From the NCBI RefSeq assembly GCF_003268885.1, contig NZ_QLSX01000004.1:62001-126000 (forward strand): a DNA stretch of 64,000 bases, in the 5' to 3' direction. How positions within the stretch are numbered: position 1 is the stretch's first letter; every line of letters begins with the position of its first letter. Shown piece by piece: positions 27,495 through 36,431 of this stretch. This DNA comes from Onishia taeanensis (GTDB lineage: Bacteria; Pseudomonadota; Gammaproteobacteria; Pseudomonadales; Halomonadaceae). A model generated the notes under the pieces. It was not told the origin of the DNA and ran no database searches. It saw nothing but the letters and a program-made list of their open reading frames with translations. Position numbers and translations under genes: made by a program.

Positions 27495-30134
27495 TCAATC
27501 GGCCAGCGCCTTTTCAATCACTTCATAGACGTTCGGCGAGAGATCCTCTGCGCGGATGCGCTCGAGTTCGGCTTTCATCAGCTCCTGACGAGCCTCGTCG
27601 AAGCGCTGCCAGCGCGTCAGCGGCGTAACCAGGCGCGCGGCGATTTCCGGGTTAAGCCGGTTGAGTTCGATCACCACGTCGCTCAGCAGCTGGTAGCCGG
27701 CGCCGTCGATGCGGTGGAAGTTGACCCGGTTGCTGGCGAAGGCGCCGATCAGGGCACGCACCTTGTTGGGGTTCTTCAACGAGAACTTCGGGTGCTTCAT
27801 CAGGAACTTGACGCGATCCAGGGCGTCGGCCTGCGGCCGGGTTACCTGAATGCTGAACCACTGATCCATTACCAGCGGATCGTGGGCCCACTTGTCACCG
27901 AAGGCACGCAGCGCCGGATCGGCCAGGTCATTGCGCGAGCTGTGGGTGAGCAGCGTCAGTGCTGCACGCACGTCGGTCATATTGTGATCGGCGTTGAACT
28001 GGGCCTGCACAAGTTCCAGCGCCTCCTCGTCCTCGATCGCCACCAGATAGGACAGGGCCACGTTCTTGAGACTGCGCGCGGCGATCTGCTCGGGCTCCGG
28101 CGCATAGGGCTCATCGAGCTGGTTGGCACGATACACCGCCATGAACTCGTCGCGCAGGGAAGCCGCCAGCGACTGCTTGACGAAAGTACGAGCGGCATGG
28201 ATGGCATCGACATCGACCACAGGCTGCTGCTCGGCGATGTAGGCCTCCGAAGGCAGGGTCAGCATCTCGGCGAGCACCGCCTTGTCGTCGGTTTCGCCGG
28301 TCAACAGGGTGCGGAAGGCGTCGATGACGCGCACGTCCATGACCTTCTCGACGCCATTGCGATGTGCCGCGATCAGGTCATCGAGGGCCAGCATCGCCAG
28401 CCGCTGGCCGGCATCCCAGCGATTGAAGCCGTCAGAATCCTGCTGCAGCAGGAAGGCCAGGTCTTCACGGCTGTATGGGAAGCGCAGCTTGACCGGCGCC
28501 GAGAAACCGCGCAGCAGCGACGGCACCGGGGCCTCGGCCAGATCGGTGAAGACGAAGTGCTGCTCGGATTCGCGCAGATGAATCACGGTGTCGGTGCCCA
28601 CCGCCTCGCCGTCGAAGGTCATCTTGAGATCCTGGCCGGACTTGGTACCGACCAGGCCCATGCGGATCGGGATGTGCAGCGCGACCTTGTCCGGCTGCCC
28701 CGGGGTCGGCGCCGTGCGCTGACGCAGGGTCAGGTGGTACTCGGACGTGGCATAGTCGTACTCGCCGTGAGCGTCGATCTCCGGTGTCCCGGCCTGGGAG
28801 TACCAGTGCATGAACTGGCTCAGGTCGAGACCCGACACCTCGCTCATGCAGCCGACGAAGTCCTCGATGGTGGCGGCCTGGCCGTCGAGACGCTCGAAAT
28901 ACAGATCCGAGCCGCGGCGGAACAGCTCCCAGCCCAGCAGGTTCTGCAGCATGCGAACCACTTCGGCACCCTTCTCATAGATGGTCAGGGTGTAGAAGTT
29001 GCCAATCTCGATGTAGTGATCGGGACGGATCGGATGGGCGGTCGGCCCGGCATCTTCGGCGAACTGAGCGGTACGGAACACCGAGACATCCTCGATGCGC
29101 TTGACCGGCGCCGAGTTGGTATCCGCCGAGAAGCTCTGGTCGCGGAACACCGTGAAACCTTCCTTGAGCGACAGCTGGAACCAGTCGCGACAGGTCACGC
29201 GATTGCCAGACCAGTTGTGGAAGTACTCGTGGGCAACGATGCTCTCGACGCGCTGGAAGGCCGCATCGGTGGCGGTGTGCGGATGCGTCAGCACCGCCGC
29301 CGAGTTGAAGATGTTGAGGCCCTTGTTCTCCATGGCGCCCATGTTGAAGTCGTTGACGGCCACGATCATGAACAGGTCCAGATCGTACTCGCGCCCATAG
29401 GTCTCTTCGTCCCACTTCATGGCGCGCTTCAGCGAGGCCATGGCGTGATCGGTCTTCGAGAGGTTCTCTTCCTCGACCCATACCTGCAGCGTGACATCGC
29501 GACCACTCTGGGTGGTGAAGTGATCCTCGACCTTTTTCAGGTCACCGGCCACCAGGGCGAACAGGTAGCTGGGCTTGGGGTGCGGGTCTTCCCAGGTGAC
29601 GAAGTGGCGATCACCGGGCAGTTCGCCGGATTCCACCGGATTGCCATTGGACAGCAGCACCGGCAGCGTCGCCCGGTCACCGATCACCGTGGTCGAGAAG
29701 GTCGCCATCACATCCGGACGGTCCGGATAGAAGGTGATGCGGCGAAAGCCTTCCGCCTCGCACTGGGTGCAGAACATGCCGCTGGACTGGTAGAGGCCTG
29801 CCAGGGCGGTATTGGCCGCCGGGTTGATCTCGACCTCGGTGTCGAGCAGGAAGCTTGCCGGCACGCGATGCACGGTCAGCGAGGCATCGTCCTGCGCGTA
29901 CTCATCGGCTTCGAGCTCCTCACCGTCGATGGCGATACGCTTAAGCGAGAGCTGTTCGCCATTGAGCATCAGCGGCAGCGAGTCTGAATCCTGGTGCGCG
30001 GGATGACGCTCCAGATGCAGGCGGGCGGTGACGCGGGTCGCTGACGACGACAAATCGAACTTCAGCTCGGTATGAGTCACCCGGTACGCGGGCGGTTGGT
30101 AATCATGCAGGTAAGTCGGCTGCATCGCAGACAT
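27495..30134 (-). CDS. pepN: Aminopeptidase N
   Basis: A cytoplasmic M1-family zinc metallopeptidase that removes N-terminal residues from peptides. The 879 residues match the E. coli enzyme in length. The exopeptidase motif GAMEN is at 266-270 and the zinc motif HEYFH at 302-306 (HEYFHNW), with the third ligand in SLKEGFTVF. The N-terminal beta domain and C-terminal helical domain are complete. Transcribed alone. Confidence 0.97.
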   Translation of the reverse strand: MSAMQPTYLHDYQPPAYRVTHTELKFDLSSSATRVTARLHLERHPAHQDSDSLPLMLNGEQLSLKRIAIDGEELEADEYAQDDASLTVHRVPASFLLDTEVEINPAANTALAGLYQSSGMFCTQCEAEGFRRITFYPDRPDVMATFSTTVIGDRATLPVLLSNGNPVESGELPGDRHFVTWEDPHPKPSYLFALVAGDLKKVEDHFTTQSGRDVTLQVWVEEENLSKTDHAMASLKRAMKWDEETYGREYDLDLFMIVAVNDFNMGAMENKGLNIFNSAAVLTHPHTATDAAFQRVESIVAHEYFHNWSGNRVTCRDWFQLSLKEGFTVFRDQSFSADTNSAPVKRIEDVSVFRTAQFAEDAGPTAHPIRPDHYIEIGNFYTLTIYEKGAEVVRMLQNLLGWELFRRGSDLYFERLDGQAATIEDFVGCMSEVSGLDLSQFMHWYSQAGTPEIDAHGEYDYATSEYHLTLRQRTAPTPGQPDKVALHIPIRMGLVGTKSGQDLKMTFDGEAVGTDTVIHLRESEQHFVFTDLAEAPVPSLLRGFSAPVKLRFPYSREDLAFLLQQDSDGFNRWDAGQRLAMLALDDLIAAHRNGVEKVMDVRVIDAFRTLLTGETDDKAVLAEMLTLPSEAYIAEQQPVVDVDAIHAARTFVKQSLAASLRDEFMAVYRANQLDEPYAPEPEQIAARSLKNVALSYLVAIEDEEALELVQAQFNADHNMTDVRAALTLLTHSSRNDLADPALRAFGDKWAHDPLVMDQWFSIQVTRPQADALDRVKFLMKHPKFSLKNPNKVRALIGAFASNRVNFHRIDGAGYQLLSDVVIELNRLNPEIAARLVTPLTRWQRFDEARQELMKAELERIRAEDLSPNVYEVIEKALAD

Positions 30135-30192
30135 CGAGGAAGGCTCCTGTTCTGAAATCGCCGATCATTGTACGGCGCCAGTGGCAGCCATC

Positions 30193-30639
30193 TCAAAGTC
30201 GGCGGTGATTCGAGTGCATGGCCCGGGGCGAAAGAGCCTGGGAGGTAAGAGTGAATATTGGGAAAGCACGGGGCTCTGGTCGAGTGACAATCCAGGCCCC
30301 GAGGCATGCCAGCGACACGATCACGACGAGCTTGAGGCCCAGGGAGATCGGACTAAACACCAACACACCGATAGAGAATGCCAGCATCAGCACGGCCAGC
30401 CGCTTGGCATGACGCGGAATCGCCCGTTCACGCTCCCAGGCCGCCAAGGGCGGACCAAAACGCGGGTGCCGGCGAATCCAGGCGGCAAAACGAGGCGAGC
30501 CCTTTGAAGCGGCCCACACCGCCACCAGCATGAAGCAGGTGGTCGGCATCAGCGGCAGAAAGGCACCGATCACACCGAGCGCGAAGCTCACCATCGCCAG
30601 CAGGCGATAGGCGGTGCGGGTCACGGTGGTTCGAGGCAT
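30193..30639 (-). CDS. DUF454 (YbaN-like) membrane protein
   Basis: A 148-residue inner-membrane protein with the DUF454 features YRLLAMVSFALGVIGAFLPLMPTTCFML near the N-terminus, FAAWIRRHPRFGPPLAAW in the middle and two further hydrophobic segments. The function of the family is unknown. The chosen ATG has AGGAG at a good spacing. Confidence 0.85.
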   Translation of the reverse strand: MPRTTVTRTAYRLLAMVSFALGVIGAFLPLMPTTCFMLVAVWAASKGSPRFAAWIRRHPRFGPPLAAWERERAIPRHAKRLAVLMLAFSIGVLVFSPISLGLKLVVIVSLACLGAWIVTRPEPRAFPIFTLTSQALSPRAMHSNHRRL

Positions 30640-30835
30640 GTCCGTTCTCCTGATAACGGCAGCGTCTAGCTGAAGCTTAGCATCCATGAGGTCATTGAAC
30701 CCCAACAACGCATTGAACGGAAATCGCTTTGCGCTATTTGACGTCTAACGCCGCTCAATGAGGCGTCTTTAAAGCAGTGAGCGCATGGCGCCGCCCTTGG
30801 GGTCAATCAAGCCACGATCCATCGTACTGCGCCGA

Positions 30836-31321
30836 TCAATCGCGGAAATTGTTGTACTGCAGAGCCAGGTCCGGCCCCTGCTCGCTCTTGAGCAATGCGA
30901 TGGCCTGTTGCAGGTCATCACGCTTCTTGCCCGTCACGCGCACCTTGTCGCCCTGGATCTGGGCCTGGACCTTAATCTTGGCATCCTTGATCTGCTTGAC
31001 GATGGCCTTGCAGTCCGGCTGCTCGAGTCCCTGTTTCAGCTTGACCTCCTGGCGAGCCTTGACGCCACTCAGCTCCGGGTCCTGCTCATCCATGCAGCGG
31101 GCATCGATACCCCGTGCGATCAGCTTGGCACGCAGGACATCGGCCATCTGCTTGAGCTGGAAGTCGGCGTCGGCCTCGAGCGCAACAGTGTCGTCGTTAA
31201 GAGTGAAGCTGGCCTCGACGCCGCGGAAATCGAAACGCGTCTGCACTTCGCGATTGGCCTGATCCACGGCATTCATAGCTTCGTGTTTGTCGAACTCGGA
31301 GACGATATCGAAGGAGGGCAT
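30836..31321 (-). CDS. yajQ: YajQ-family nucleotide-binding protein
   Basis: A 161-residue protein of the UPF0234/YajQ family, with the N-terminal MPSFDIVSEFDKHE and C-terminal LALQYNNFRD that define it. A Xanthomonas homologue binds cyclic di-GMP, and E. coli YajQ binds nucleotides and tRNA. AGGAA precedes the ATG. Its possible ligand is of interest because a cyclic di-GMP enzyme is encoded at 53018, but the two are far apart. Confidence 0.95.
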   Translation of the reverse strand: MPSFDIVSEFDKHEAMNAVDQANREVQTRFDFRGVEASFTLNDDTVALEADADFQLKQMADVLRAKLIARGIDARCMDEQDPELSGVKARQEVKLKQGLEQPDCKAIVKQIKDAKIKVQAQIQGDKVRVTGKKRDDLQQAIALLKSEQGPDLALQYNNFRD

Positions 31322-31405
31322 GAGACGTTCCTGACGAAGTGGAAATGGAGTGCGATTCTAGATCACCGCGACGGGCATTTCACCCGTCGCGCCTCGCATC
31401 AGTCA

Positions 31406-31888
31406 TTAACCGTTGACCACTCGCCCGGTGTCCGGGGCGAGCAGCGACTTCTCCATCTGCCAGGCCGCGCAGCCATCGGCATAGTAGTCATCGAGCCAGC
31501 GCCGCAGCCCGAAGCCCATACGCCGATAGAGTGCCCGGGCGCGCCGGTTATCGGCCCGCACCTCGAGGGTCAGCCACTCGCAGCCACGTTCTCGCACCTC
31601 GCTTTCCAGCGTATCCAGCAGGCGCCGCCCGACTCCCTGGCCCTGGACGTCGGGATGCACACAGAAGGAATAGAGCCTCGCCGCGAGGCTGTTACGACGC
31701 AAAAGCAGGGTCGCATAGCCCACCAGTCGCCGTGCTTCATCCTCGGCCACCCAGGTAATGGCGTGAGCACGGTTCAATAAGTGTGACAGCTGCCGTCGGT
31801 TGAAATGATCGGTCGTGAAACAGAGCTGTTCGAGCTGGCAGAGTGCTGCGAGGTCACCCGGCTGAGCCGGGCGCAACAGGGCGGTCAT
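31406..31888 (-). CDS. GNAT-family N-acetyltransferase
   Basis: A 160-residue acetyl-CoA-dependent acetyltransferase. The acetyl-CoA motif is VHPDVQGQGVGRRLL near residue 80, followed by NRRARALYRRMGF. It resembles RimI-like and small-molecule acetyltransferases; the acceptor is unknown. It is divergent from the RimK-like gene at 32060, an association that may be functional. Confidence 0.85.
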   Translation of the reverse strand: MTALLRPAQPGDLAALCQLEQLCFTTDHFNRRQLSHLLNRAHAITWVAEDEARRLVGYATLLLRRNSLAARLYSFCVHPDVQGQGVGRRLLDTLESEVRERGCEWLTLEVRADNRRARALYRRMGFGLRRWLDDYYADGCAAWQMEKSLLAPDTGRVVNG

Positions 31889-32059
31889 GTCGAAGGGTAC
31901 CTTGAGTATGTAATGAGGATTCTGCGATGCATGTAACCCAGTGTCACCGCCTGGGATGATGAATTTATTTCACCATATCCGCATATTGTCTTGATCCCTC
32001 TGCACGCGCATGCTGACCATCAGGAATTGCCTTCGGCCGCGCTCAAGGAGAGCCTTTCA

Positions 32060-33562
32060 ATGCCCCTGCAAATCGTCGTCGACCGACTTGTCGACTGGCG
32101 CCCCTACTTCCCAAGCGACGACCTGATCACGGCCGATGATTACCTGGCAGAGGCGCGACCGGCTCAGGCCCTGGAAAAAGAACAGGAGCAGGATGCGGCC
32201 ACCCACGTCATCAACCTGTCTGGTGAACTCGACTACTTGGAGAGCGGCTACTATGTGTCGCTGCTGGCGCAGGCCCGCGGCCAGCGAGTGCTACCCAGCG
32301 TCGAGACGCTCAATCAACTGTCGCGCAAGGCACTGGTCGACCTGCAGCTCGAGGCCCTGAGCCCTCTGCTCAATGAGCTGGCCAAGCGCGGTTCGCTGAC
32401 CGGCGACAGCATCACCCTGCGCGTGATGTTCGGCGAGAGCCTGCAACCGGCGCTGTCCAAGCTGGCCCGCAAACTCTTCGAACGCCTGCCCTGCCCGCTG
32501 CTCGAGGCGCGCTTCACGCGACGCCAGGACATGTGGCGGCTGTCACGGCTCAAGCCACTGCGGCTCACCGCGCTCACTCAAGAAGAGCAGGACCTGTTCG
32601 CCAGCGCCTTGAACCGGCACTCGCGCAAGGTCTGGCGAACCCCAAAGGCCCGCCGCCGCTATCGCTTCGACCTGGCCATGCTGGTCGACCCGCAGGAGGC
32701 CCTGCCCCCAAGCAACCGCGCCGCACTCAAGGAGTTCATCCGTGCCGGACGCAAGCTGGGTATCGATGTCTCGCTGATCACCAAGCGTGACGCGGGTCGG
32801 CTGGCCGAGTTCGATGGGCTCTTCATCCGGGAGACCACGAGCCTCGATCACCATACCTATCGCATGGCTCGACGCGCCGAGCATGAGGGCCTGGTGGTCA
32901 TCGACGACCCACGCTCGATCCTGCGCTGCACCAACAAGGTGTATCTGCACACCCTGCTGCGGGCACGTGGCATCGCGACTCCTGAAGGCGTACTGCTGAA
33001 TCGCAACGACCTGCCCCGGTTGGCGGAAAAGGCGGCGGGACTCAGCTTCCCCATGGTGCTCAAGATCCCCGACGGCTCCTTCTCGCGGGGCATCGTCAAG
33101 ATCACCTCCGCCGAGGCGCTGTTGGCCGAAGCCGAGCGGCTGTTCGCCTCCTCGGCCCTGCTGTTGCTGCAGGAGTGGCTGCCCACCGACTTCGACTGGC
33201 GCATCGGCGTGCTCGACGGCCAGCCGCTGTTCGCCAGCCGCTACTACATGGCCCGCGGTCACTGGCAGATCTACGACCACTCCAAGGGCAAGACCAGAAG
33301 CGGCGGCTTCAGCACGCACGCTCCCGAGGATGTGCCCGCCGCCGTCATCAAGGCGGCGCTCAAGTCGACCCGGCTGATCGGCAACGGCCTGTATGGCGTC
33401 GATCTGAAGCAGATCGGCGACCGAGTGGTGGTCATCGAGATCAACGATAACCCCAATATCGACGCCGGCGTGGAAGACTCCCTGCTGGGACGAGCCCTCT
33501 ACAGCCGAATCCTCGAGGTGTTCCTCGAGCGTATGGAGGCCAACCGACGCGTCGGCGGTTGA
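32060..33562 (+). CDS. RimK-like ATP-grasp ligase with N-terminal RLAN-type domain
   Basis: A 500-residue protein. Residues 1-270 are the N-terminal domain (RLAN type) that distinguishes this family from ribosomal S6 modification RimK. Residues about 285-490 form an ATP-grasp domain, including LRCTNKVYLHTLL, FPMVLKIPDGSFSRGIVKI, LLQEWLPTDFDWRIGVLDG and VIEINDNPNIDAGVED, the last holding the magnesium ligands. It should ligate an amino acid or amine to a carboxylate; the substrates are unknown. The ATG follows AAGGAG at about 9 bases. A small unknown gene lies 74 bases downstream. Confidence 0.85.
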   Translation: MPLQIVVDRLVDWRPYFPSDDLITADDYLAEARPAQALEKEQEQDAATHVINLSGELDYLESGYYVSLLAQARGQRVLPSVETLNQLSRKALVDLQLEALSPLLNELAKRGSLTGDSITLRVMFGESLQPALSKLARKLFERLPCPLLEARFTRRQDMWRLSRLKPLRLTALTQEEQDLFASALNRHSRKVWRTPKARRRYRFDLAMLVDPQEALPPSNRAALKEFIRAGRKLGIDVSLITKRDAGRLAEFDGLFIRETTSLDHHTYRMARRAEHEGLVVIDDPRSILRCTNKVYLHTLLRARGIATPEGVLLNRNDLPRLAEKAAGLSFPMVLKIPDGSFSRGIVKITSAEALLAEAERLFASSALLLLQEWLPTDFDWRIGVLDGQPLFASRYYMARGHWQIYDHSKGKTRSGGFSTHAPEDVPAAVIKAALKSTRLIGNGLYGVDLKQIGDRVVVIEINDNPNIDAGVEDSLLGRALYSRILEVFLERMEANRRVGG

Positions 33563-33636
33563 GGCAACGGCTGCTAAGATGGGCGTCTTATGCTCAAGGA
33601 GCGTCTGCTCCAGGCCCGTCCCAAGGAAAGCCCCGC

Positions 33637-34053
33637 ATGACCAATACCTCGTCCGCCCAGCCTCTCCTGCGTCAGTACCTGACGCAGGTCGCTTGCCAGG
33701 GCCAGCCCGTCACCTACCGTCAGGCCTGTGAAGCCCTGGGGCTATCCCCACCCGGCATGATTCAGGCTCTGGCGCGGCTGCTGGAAGACAGCATGGGTGA
33801 TGACGCCGCGGCCGATCGCCCCTTCCTGGCCGCACTGGTCGTCAGCCAGTCAAGAGAGCGCCACGGCCTACCGGCACCGGGCTTCTTCGATGCGGCCCGC
33901 CGTTTGGGTCGCTTCGGCAGCGACGCGAAAGGTGATGGGGGAAGGGAATCTGACAATCGGTCGGAAAGTGCGGCAGGCAATGAATCAGCACGTGAGGCAG
34001 CCAGGCGCTTTCACGAACAGGAACTGGCTGCTGCACTGGCGCACTATGGTTAA
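33637..34053 (+). CDS. Small conserved-looking protein of unknown function
   Basis: A 138-residue soluble protein. Residues 10-50 look like a winged-helix fragment (TYRQACEALGLSPPGMIQALARLLE). A well-conserved-looking piece FLAALVVSQSRERHGLPAPGFFDAARRLG covers about 66-94. Residues 95-120 are polar and probably disordered. I do not recognise a named family. AAGGAAA precedes the ATG. Its position after the RimK-like ligase suggests co-transcription. Confidence 0.7.
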   Translation: MTNTSSAQPLLRQYLTQVACQGQPVTYRQACEALGLSPPGMIQALARLLEDSMGDDAAADRPFLAALVVSQSRERHGLPAPGFFDAARRLGRFGSDAKGDGGRESDNRSESAAGNESAREAARRFHEQELAAALAHYG

Positions 34054-34077
34054 AACAACATGATTAAAACAACATGG
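34050..34077. repeat. Tandem 14-base duplication over a stop codon
   Basis: TTAAAACAACATGA is followed directly by TTAAAACAACATGG. The first copy begins inside the last codons of the small gene and includes its stop codon. Confidence 0.7.
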
Positions 34078-34150
34078 CTGAGCAATCAGTGACGGTCGCC
34101 GAAGGCAGACCGCGGAGCCCGATTGCTCCCCGGTCGGCCTGGAATCAGCA

Positions 34151-34993
34151 TCAACCGACCTCGACCTCGTAGCCGGTAAACTTGCGAAGGTTGATGACAC
34201 CGGTATCGAGGATCAGGTACTGGCCCTTGAGCCCCATCAGGGTGCCTTCTACCTCGGCGACCTTGTCGAAGTTGTGAGAAACGATTTTGCGCGGGAACTC
34301 GAGCACCGGGTAATCGAGGTGGCGAGGCGCGTCATCCAGCACGCGGATGGCATCAGCGCCGAAACGCTCGCGCAGGCTGCTGAGCCCGCCGTCGAGCTTG
34401 GCCAATAGTCGATCACGCTCGCCGACCAGATCCATCGGCTCAACGTCGCCCTTGAGCATCGCGCGCCAGTTGGTGCGATCGCTGACCTCTTCCTTGAACA
34501 GCATCTCGACGAAGCCAGACTGCTGTCGGGTGTCGACCTCGATAATCGGCAGGGCCTGGATGGCGCCCTGATCGAGCCAGCGAGTCGGCACCTGGGTACG
34601 TCGGGTGATCCCCACCTTGAGCCCCGATGAGTTGGCCAGATAGACCACATGGGGCTGGAAGCAGTGACGCTCGCCCCATTCCGGCTCGCGGCAGGTGCCG
34701 GCGAAGAAGTGGCAGGTCTCAGGCTTCATGATGCAGGTATCGCAGCTGGCCAAGCGCTTGAAGCAGGGGTAACAGTGGCCCTGGGCGAAGCTTTTCTTGG
34801 TGGCCCGGCCGCAGTGCGTGCAGGCAATGGCACCGGTCCAGCTAAGCCGCAACGACTGACCCAGACGCGCATTGAGGGGCAGGCGCGTTTCATCGAGACG
34901 CAGTGCGTAATCCGCCGCCTCCCCGGCCTTTCCCGGCGAGATGGCCATCTTGCTCAGGCAACCGCGAGCGGCGGTGTCGATCAGTTCACCCAC
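34151..34993 (-). CDS. DUF2797 protein with zinc-binding cysteine clusters
   Basis: A 280-residue protein with several Cys/His pairs (CTHCG at about 57-61, CYPCFKRLASCDTC, then CHFF and CREP) that look like a structural zinc site. They are followed by YLANSSGLKVGITRR, a segment resembling the GIY-YIG nuclease-like fold noted for this family. The function is unknown. It starts at GTG inside the last codons of yeaC with a 13-base overlap, so translation is coupled. Confidence 0.85.
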   Translation of the reverse strand: MGELIDTAARGCLSKMAISPGKAGEAADYALRLDETRLPLNARLGQSLRLSWTGAIACTHCGRATKKSFAQGHCYPCFKRLASCDTCIMKPETCHFFAGTCREPEWGERHCFQPHVVYLANSSGLKVGITRRTQVPTRWLDQGAIQALPIIEVDTRQQSGFVEMLFKEEVSDRTNWRAMLKGDVEPMDLVGERDRLLAKLDGGLSSLRERFGADAIRVLDDAPRHLDYPVLEFPRKIVSHNFDKVAEVEGTLMGLKGQYLILDTGVINLRKFTGYEVEVG

Positions 34994-35292
34994 TTGAGGC
35001 TTTCCTCGCCGTTGCTGGCACTCTCTACACTACTATTTCCACTACTCCCCCCACCGACATCACTCCCAGCGTCGCTGCCACAGCTGGTGCGATCCAGATA
35101 GCCGACCCGCTGGTCGGGAGACACGCCATGCTCGGCTTCGTACTTGATCACGGCCTCGAGGCACAGCTCGACCTGCTCGGCGCTCAGCACCCGCCCGTCA
35201 GGCCATTTGCGCAGCGACACCGCCTGCTTGAGGCTATCGTAGATGGCCGGCGTCATCTGCTGGACCATCTTGTCGAAGGTCATCTCGCTCAT
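34981..35292 (-). CDS. yeaC: YeaC-like protein (DUF1315)
   Basis: A 103-residue protein. Residues 1-70 match YeaC: MVQQMTPAIYDSLKQAVSLRKWPDG, then LSAEQVELCLEAVIKYE. A Gly/Ser-rich tail replaces the usual short C-terminus. Function unknown. AGGA precedes the ATG. It overlaps the downstream DUF2797 gene. Confidence 0.85.
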   Translation of the reverse strand: MSEMTFDKMVQQMTPAIYDSLKQAVSLRKWPDGRVLSAEQVELCLEAVIKYEAEHGVSPDQRVGYLDRTSCGSDAGSDVGGGSSGNSSVESASNGEESLKWVN

Positions 35293-35334
35293 TTCAGTCT
35301 TCCTTTAGTGACATGGGGTGTCATCACCATCGCA

Positions 35335-36186
35335 TCAGGCCCTTCGGGCACGGCGCGCATCATACCAGCCCAGTGCCAGGCCCACGACCAGGCCGCCCAC
35401 GTGGGCCTCGTTGGCCACGTTGCCGAACCCGACCATCCCGGCCATCTCGGTCATGGTGAAGACCATCCAGCCCAGCATGAACACCACCAGCATCTGGGGC
35501 ACGAAGAACCCGCTGCTGGGCGCTAGCCGCGACATCAGCCATACGTAACCAAGCAGCGCATAGACCACGCCGGACATGCCGCCGAACAGCACCGTGCCGG
35601 TGACGTACTGGGCAAGGTTGCCCACGATGGCACTGACGACGGCCAGGACCAGCATCAGCTTGCCGCCGCGCAGCGCCTCGATCTGGCGGCCGAAATACCA
35701 CAGCCACAGCAGATTGAAGATCAGGTGCATCCAGCCGAAGTGCAAAAGGGCCGGCGAAAACAGCCGCCACACCTGCCCGGAGCTCAGGGTATCGGCCAGC
35801 GTGCCCAGGCTCAGGCTGCCGCCCGCCACGGCCACCGGCACGATGGTCAACATGGCCACCACGATATCGCCGAGCAGCCACATCAGGCCAAACACCACTA
35901 GGCAGGCCGCCAGCAAGCTGGCGGTCACCGGCGCCAGGGCGAAGGGGCGCAACAGCGGCGACGCATTGAGCTTGGCGCGCGCCGCATGGCCGCTGGGCAT
36001 CAGCGACTCGCCGCGCTGCCAGCGTTCCAGCAACCGGGTGAGATCATCCAACTGGGCGGGGTCCGCAAGCCACAGGGTGTAGCCGTCCTCGTCCTCAGTG
36101 AAGCGATGACCGATGCGGTGGGCCCACAGTGCCTGGCGCAGGTCACGGGTATCGGTGTCTCGGGGCAGCATGAGCACCTTCAACAT
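35335..36186 (-). CDS. Rhomboid intramembrane serine protease, GlpG-like
   Basis: A 283-residue inner-membrane protease. A cytoplasmic N-terminal domain (about 1-75) resembles that of GlpG. The six-helix rhomboid core has HLIFN (His154 and Asn158, oxyanion), GGMSGV with nucleophile Ser205, and NEAHVGG with catalytic His262. It cleaves transmembrane segments; its substrates are unknown. The chosen ATG follows AAGGAA; the upstream extension has no support. Despite the GlpG likeness, it is not linked to the glp operon here. Confidence 0.9.
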   Translation of the reverse strand: MLKVLMLPRDTDTRDLRQALWAHRIGHRFTEDEDGYTLWLADPAQLDDLTRLLERWQRGESLMPSGHAARAKLNASPLLRPFALAPVTASLLAACLVVFGLMWLLGDIVVAMLTIVPVAVAGGSLSLGTLADTLSSGQVWRLFSPALLHFGWMHLIFNLLWLWYFGRQIEALRGGKLMLVLAVVSAIVGNLAQYVTGTVLFGGMSGVVYALLGYVWLMSRLAPSSGFFVPQMLVVFMLGWMVFTMTEMAGMVGFGNVANEAHVGGLVVGLALGWYDARRARRA

Positions 36187-36269
36187 GCGGGGTTCCTTTT
36201 CATGCCAGTATGAATGGGGGCATACGCCGCAAAAGGCGTCTATGCGCCAGTGTAACGAATTCCACAAAG

Positions 36270-36296
36270 AAAAATCCGGCGGAGGGGGCCGCCGGA
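36270..36296 (-). terminator. Terminator after the nadK-phosphoesterase pair
   Basis: An 8-bp perfect stem (TCCGGCGG with CCGCCGGA) around a 6-base loop. On the minus strand it is followed by TTTTTCTTTG. It lies about 135 bases beyond the phosphoesterase stop and ahead of the rhomboid gene. Confidence 0.75.
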
Positions 36297-36431
36297 TAAG
36301 AGCAAGGGATCATTCAAGGGAACACTCTTGAGATGCGCCTGCCGGGAAGAAGTTCATGCGTGATGCCTAAAATAATGTAAAAGTTTGTTATCTTATCGTG
36401 ACAGATTGTTCTTACCGCCTATTCCGGTCGT

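Noticed and set aside
27489-29987. An 832-codon open frame on the plus strand
   Set aside because: It is the antisense of pepN, which carries all catalytic motifs. The translated antisense is rich in Val, Gly, His and Arg, as composition shadows are.
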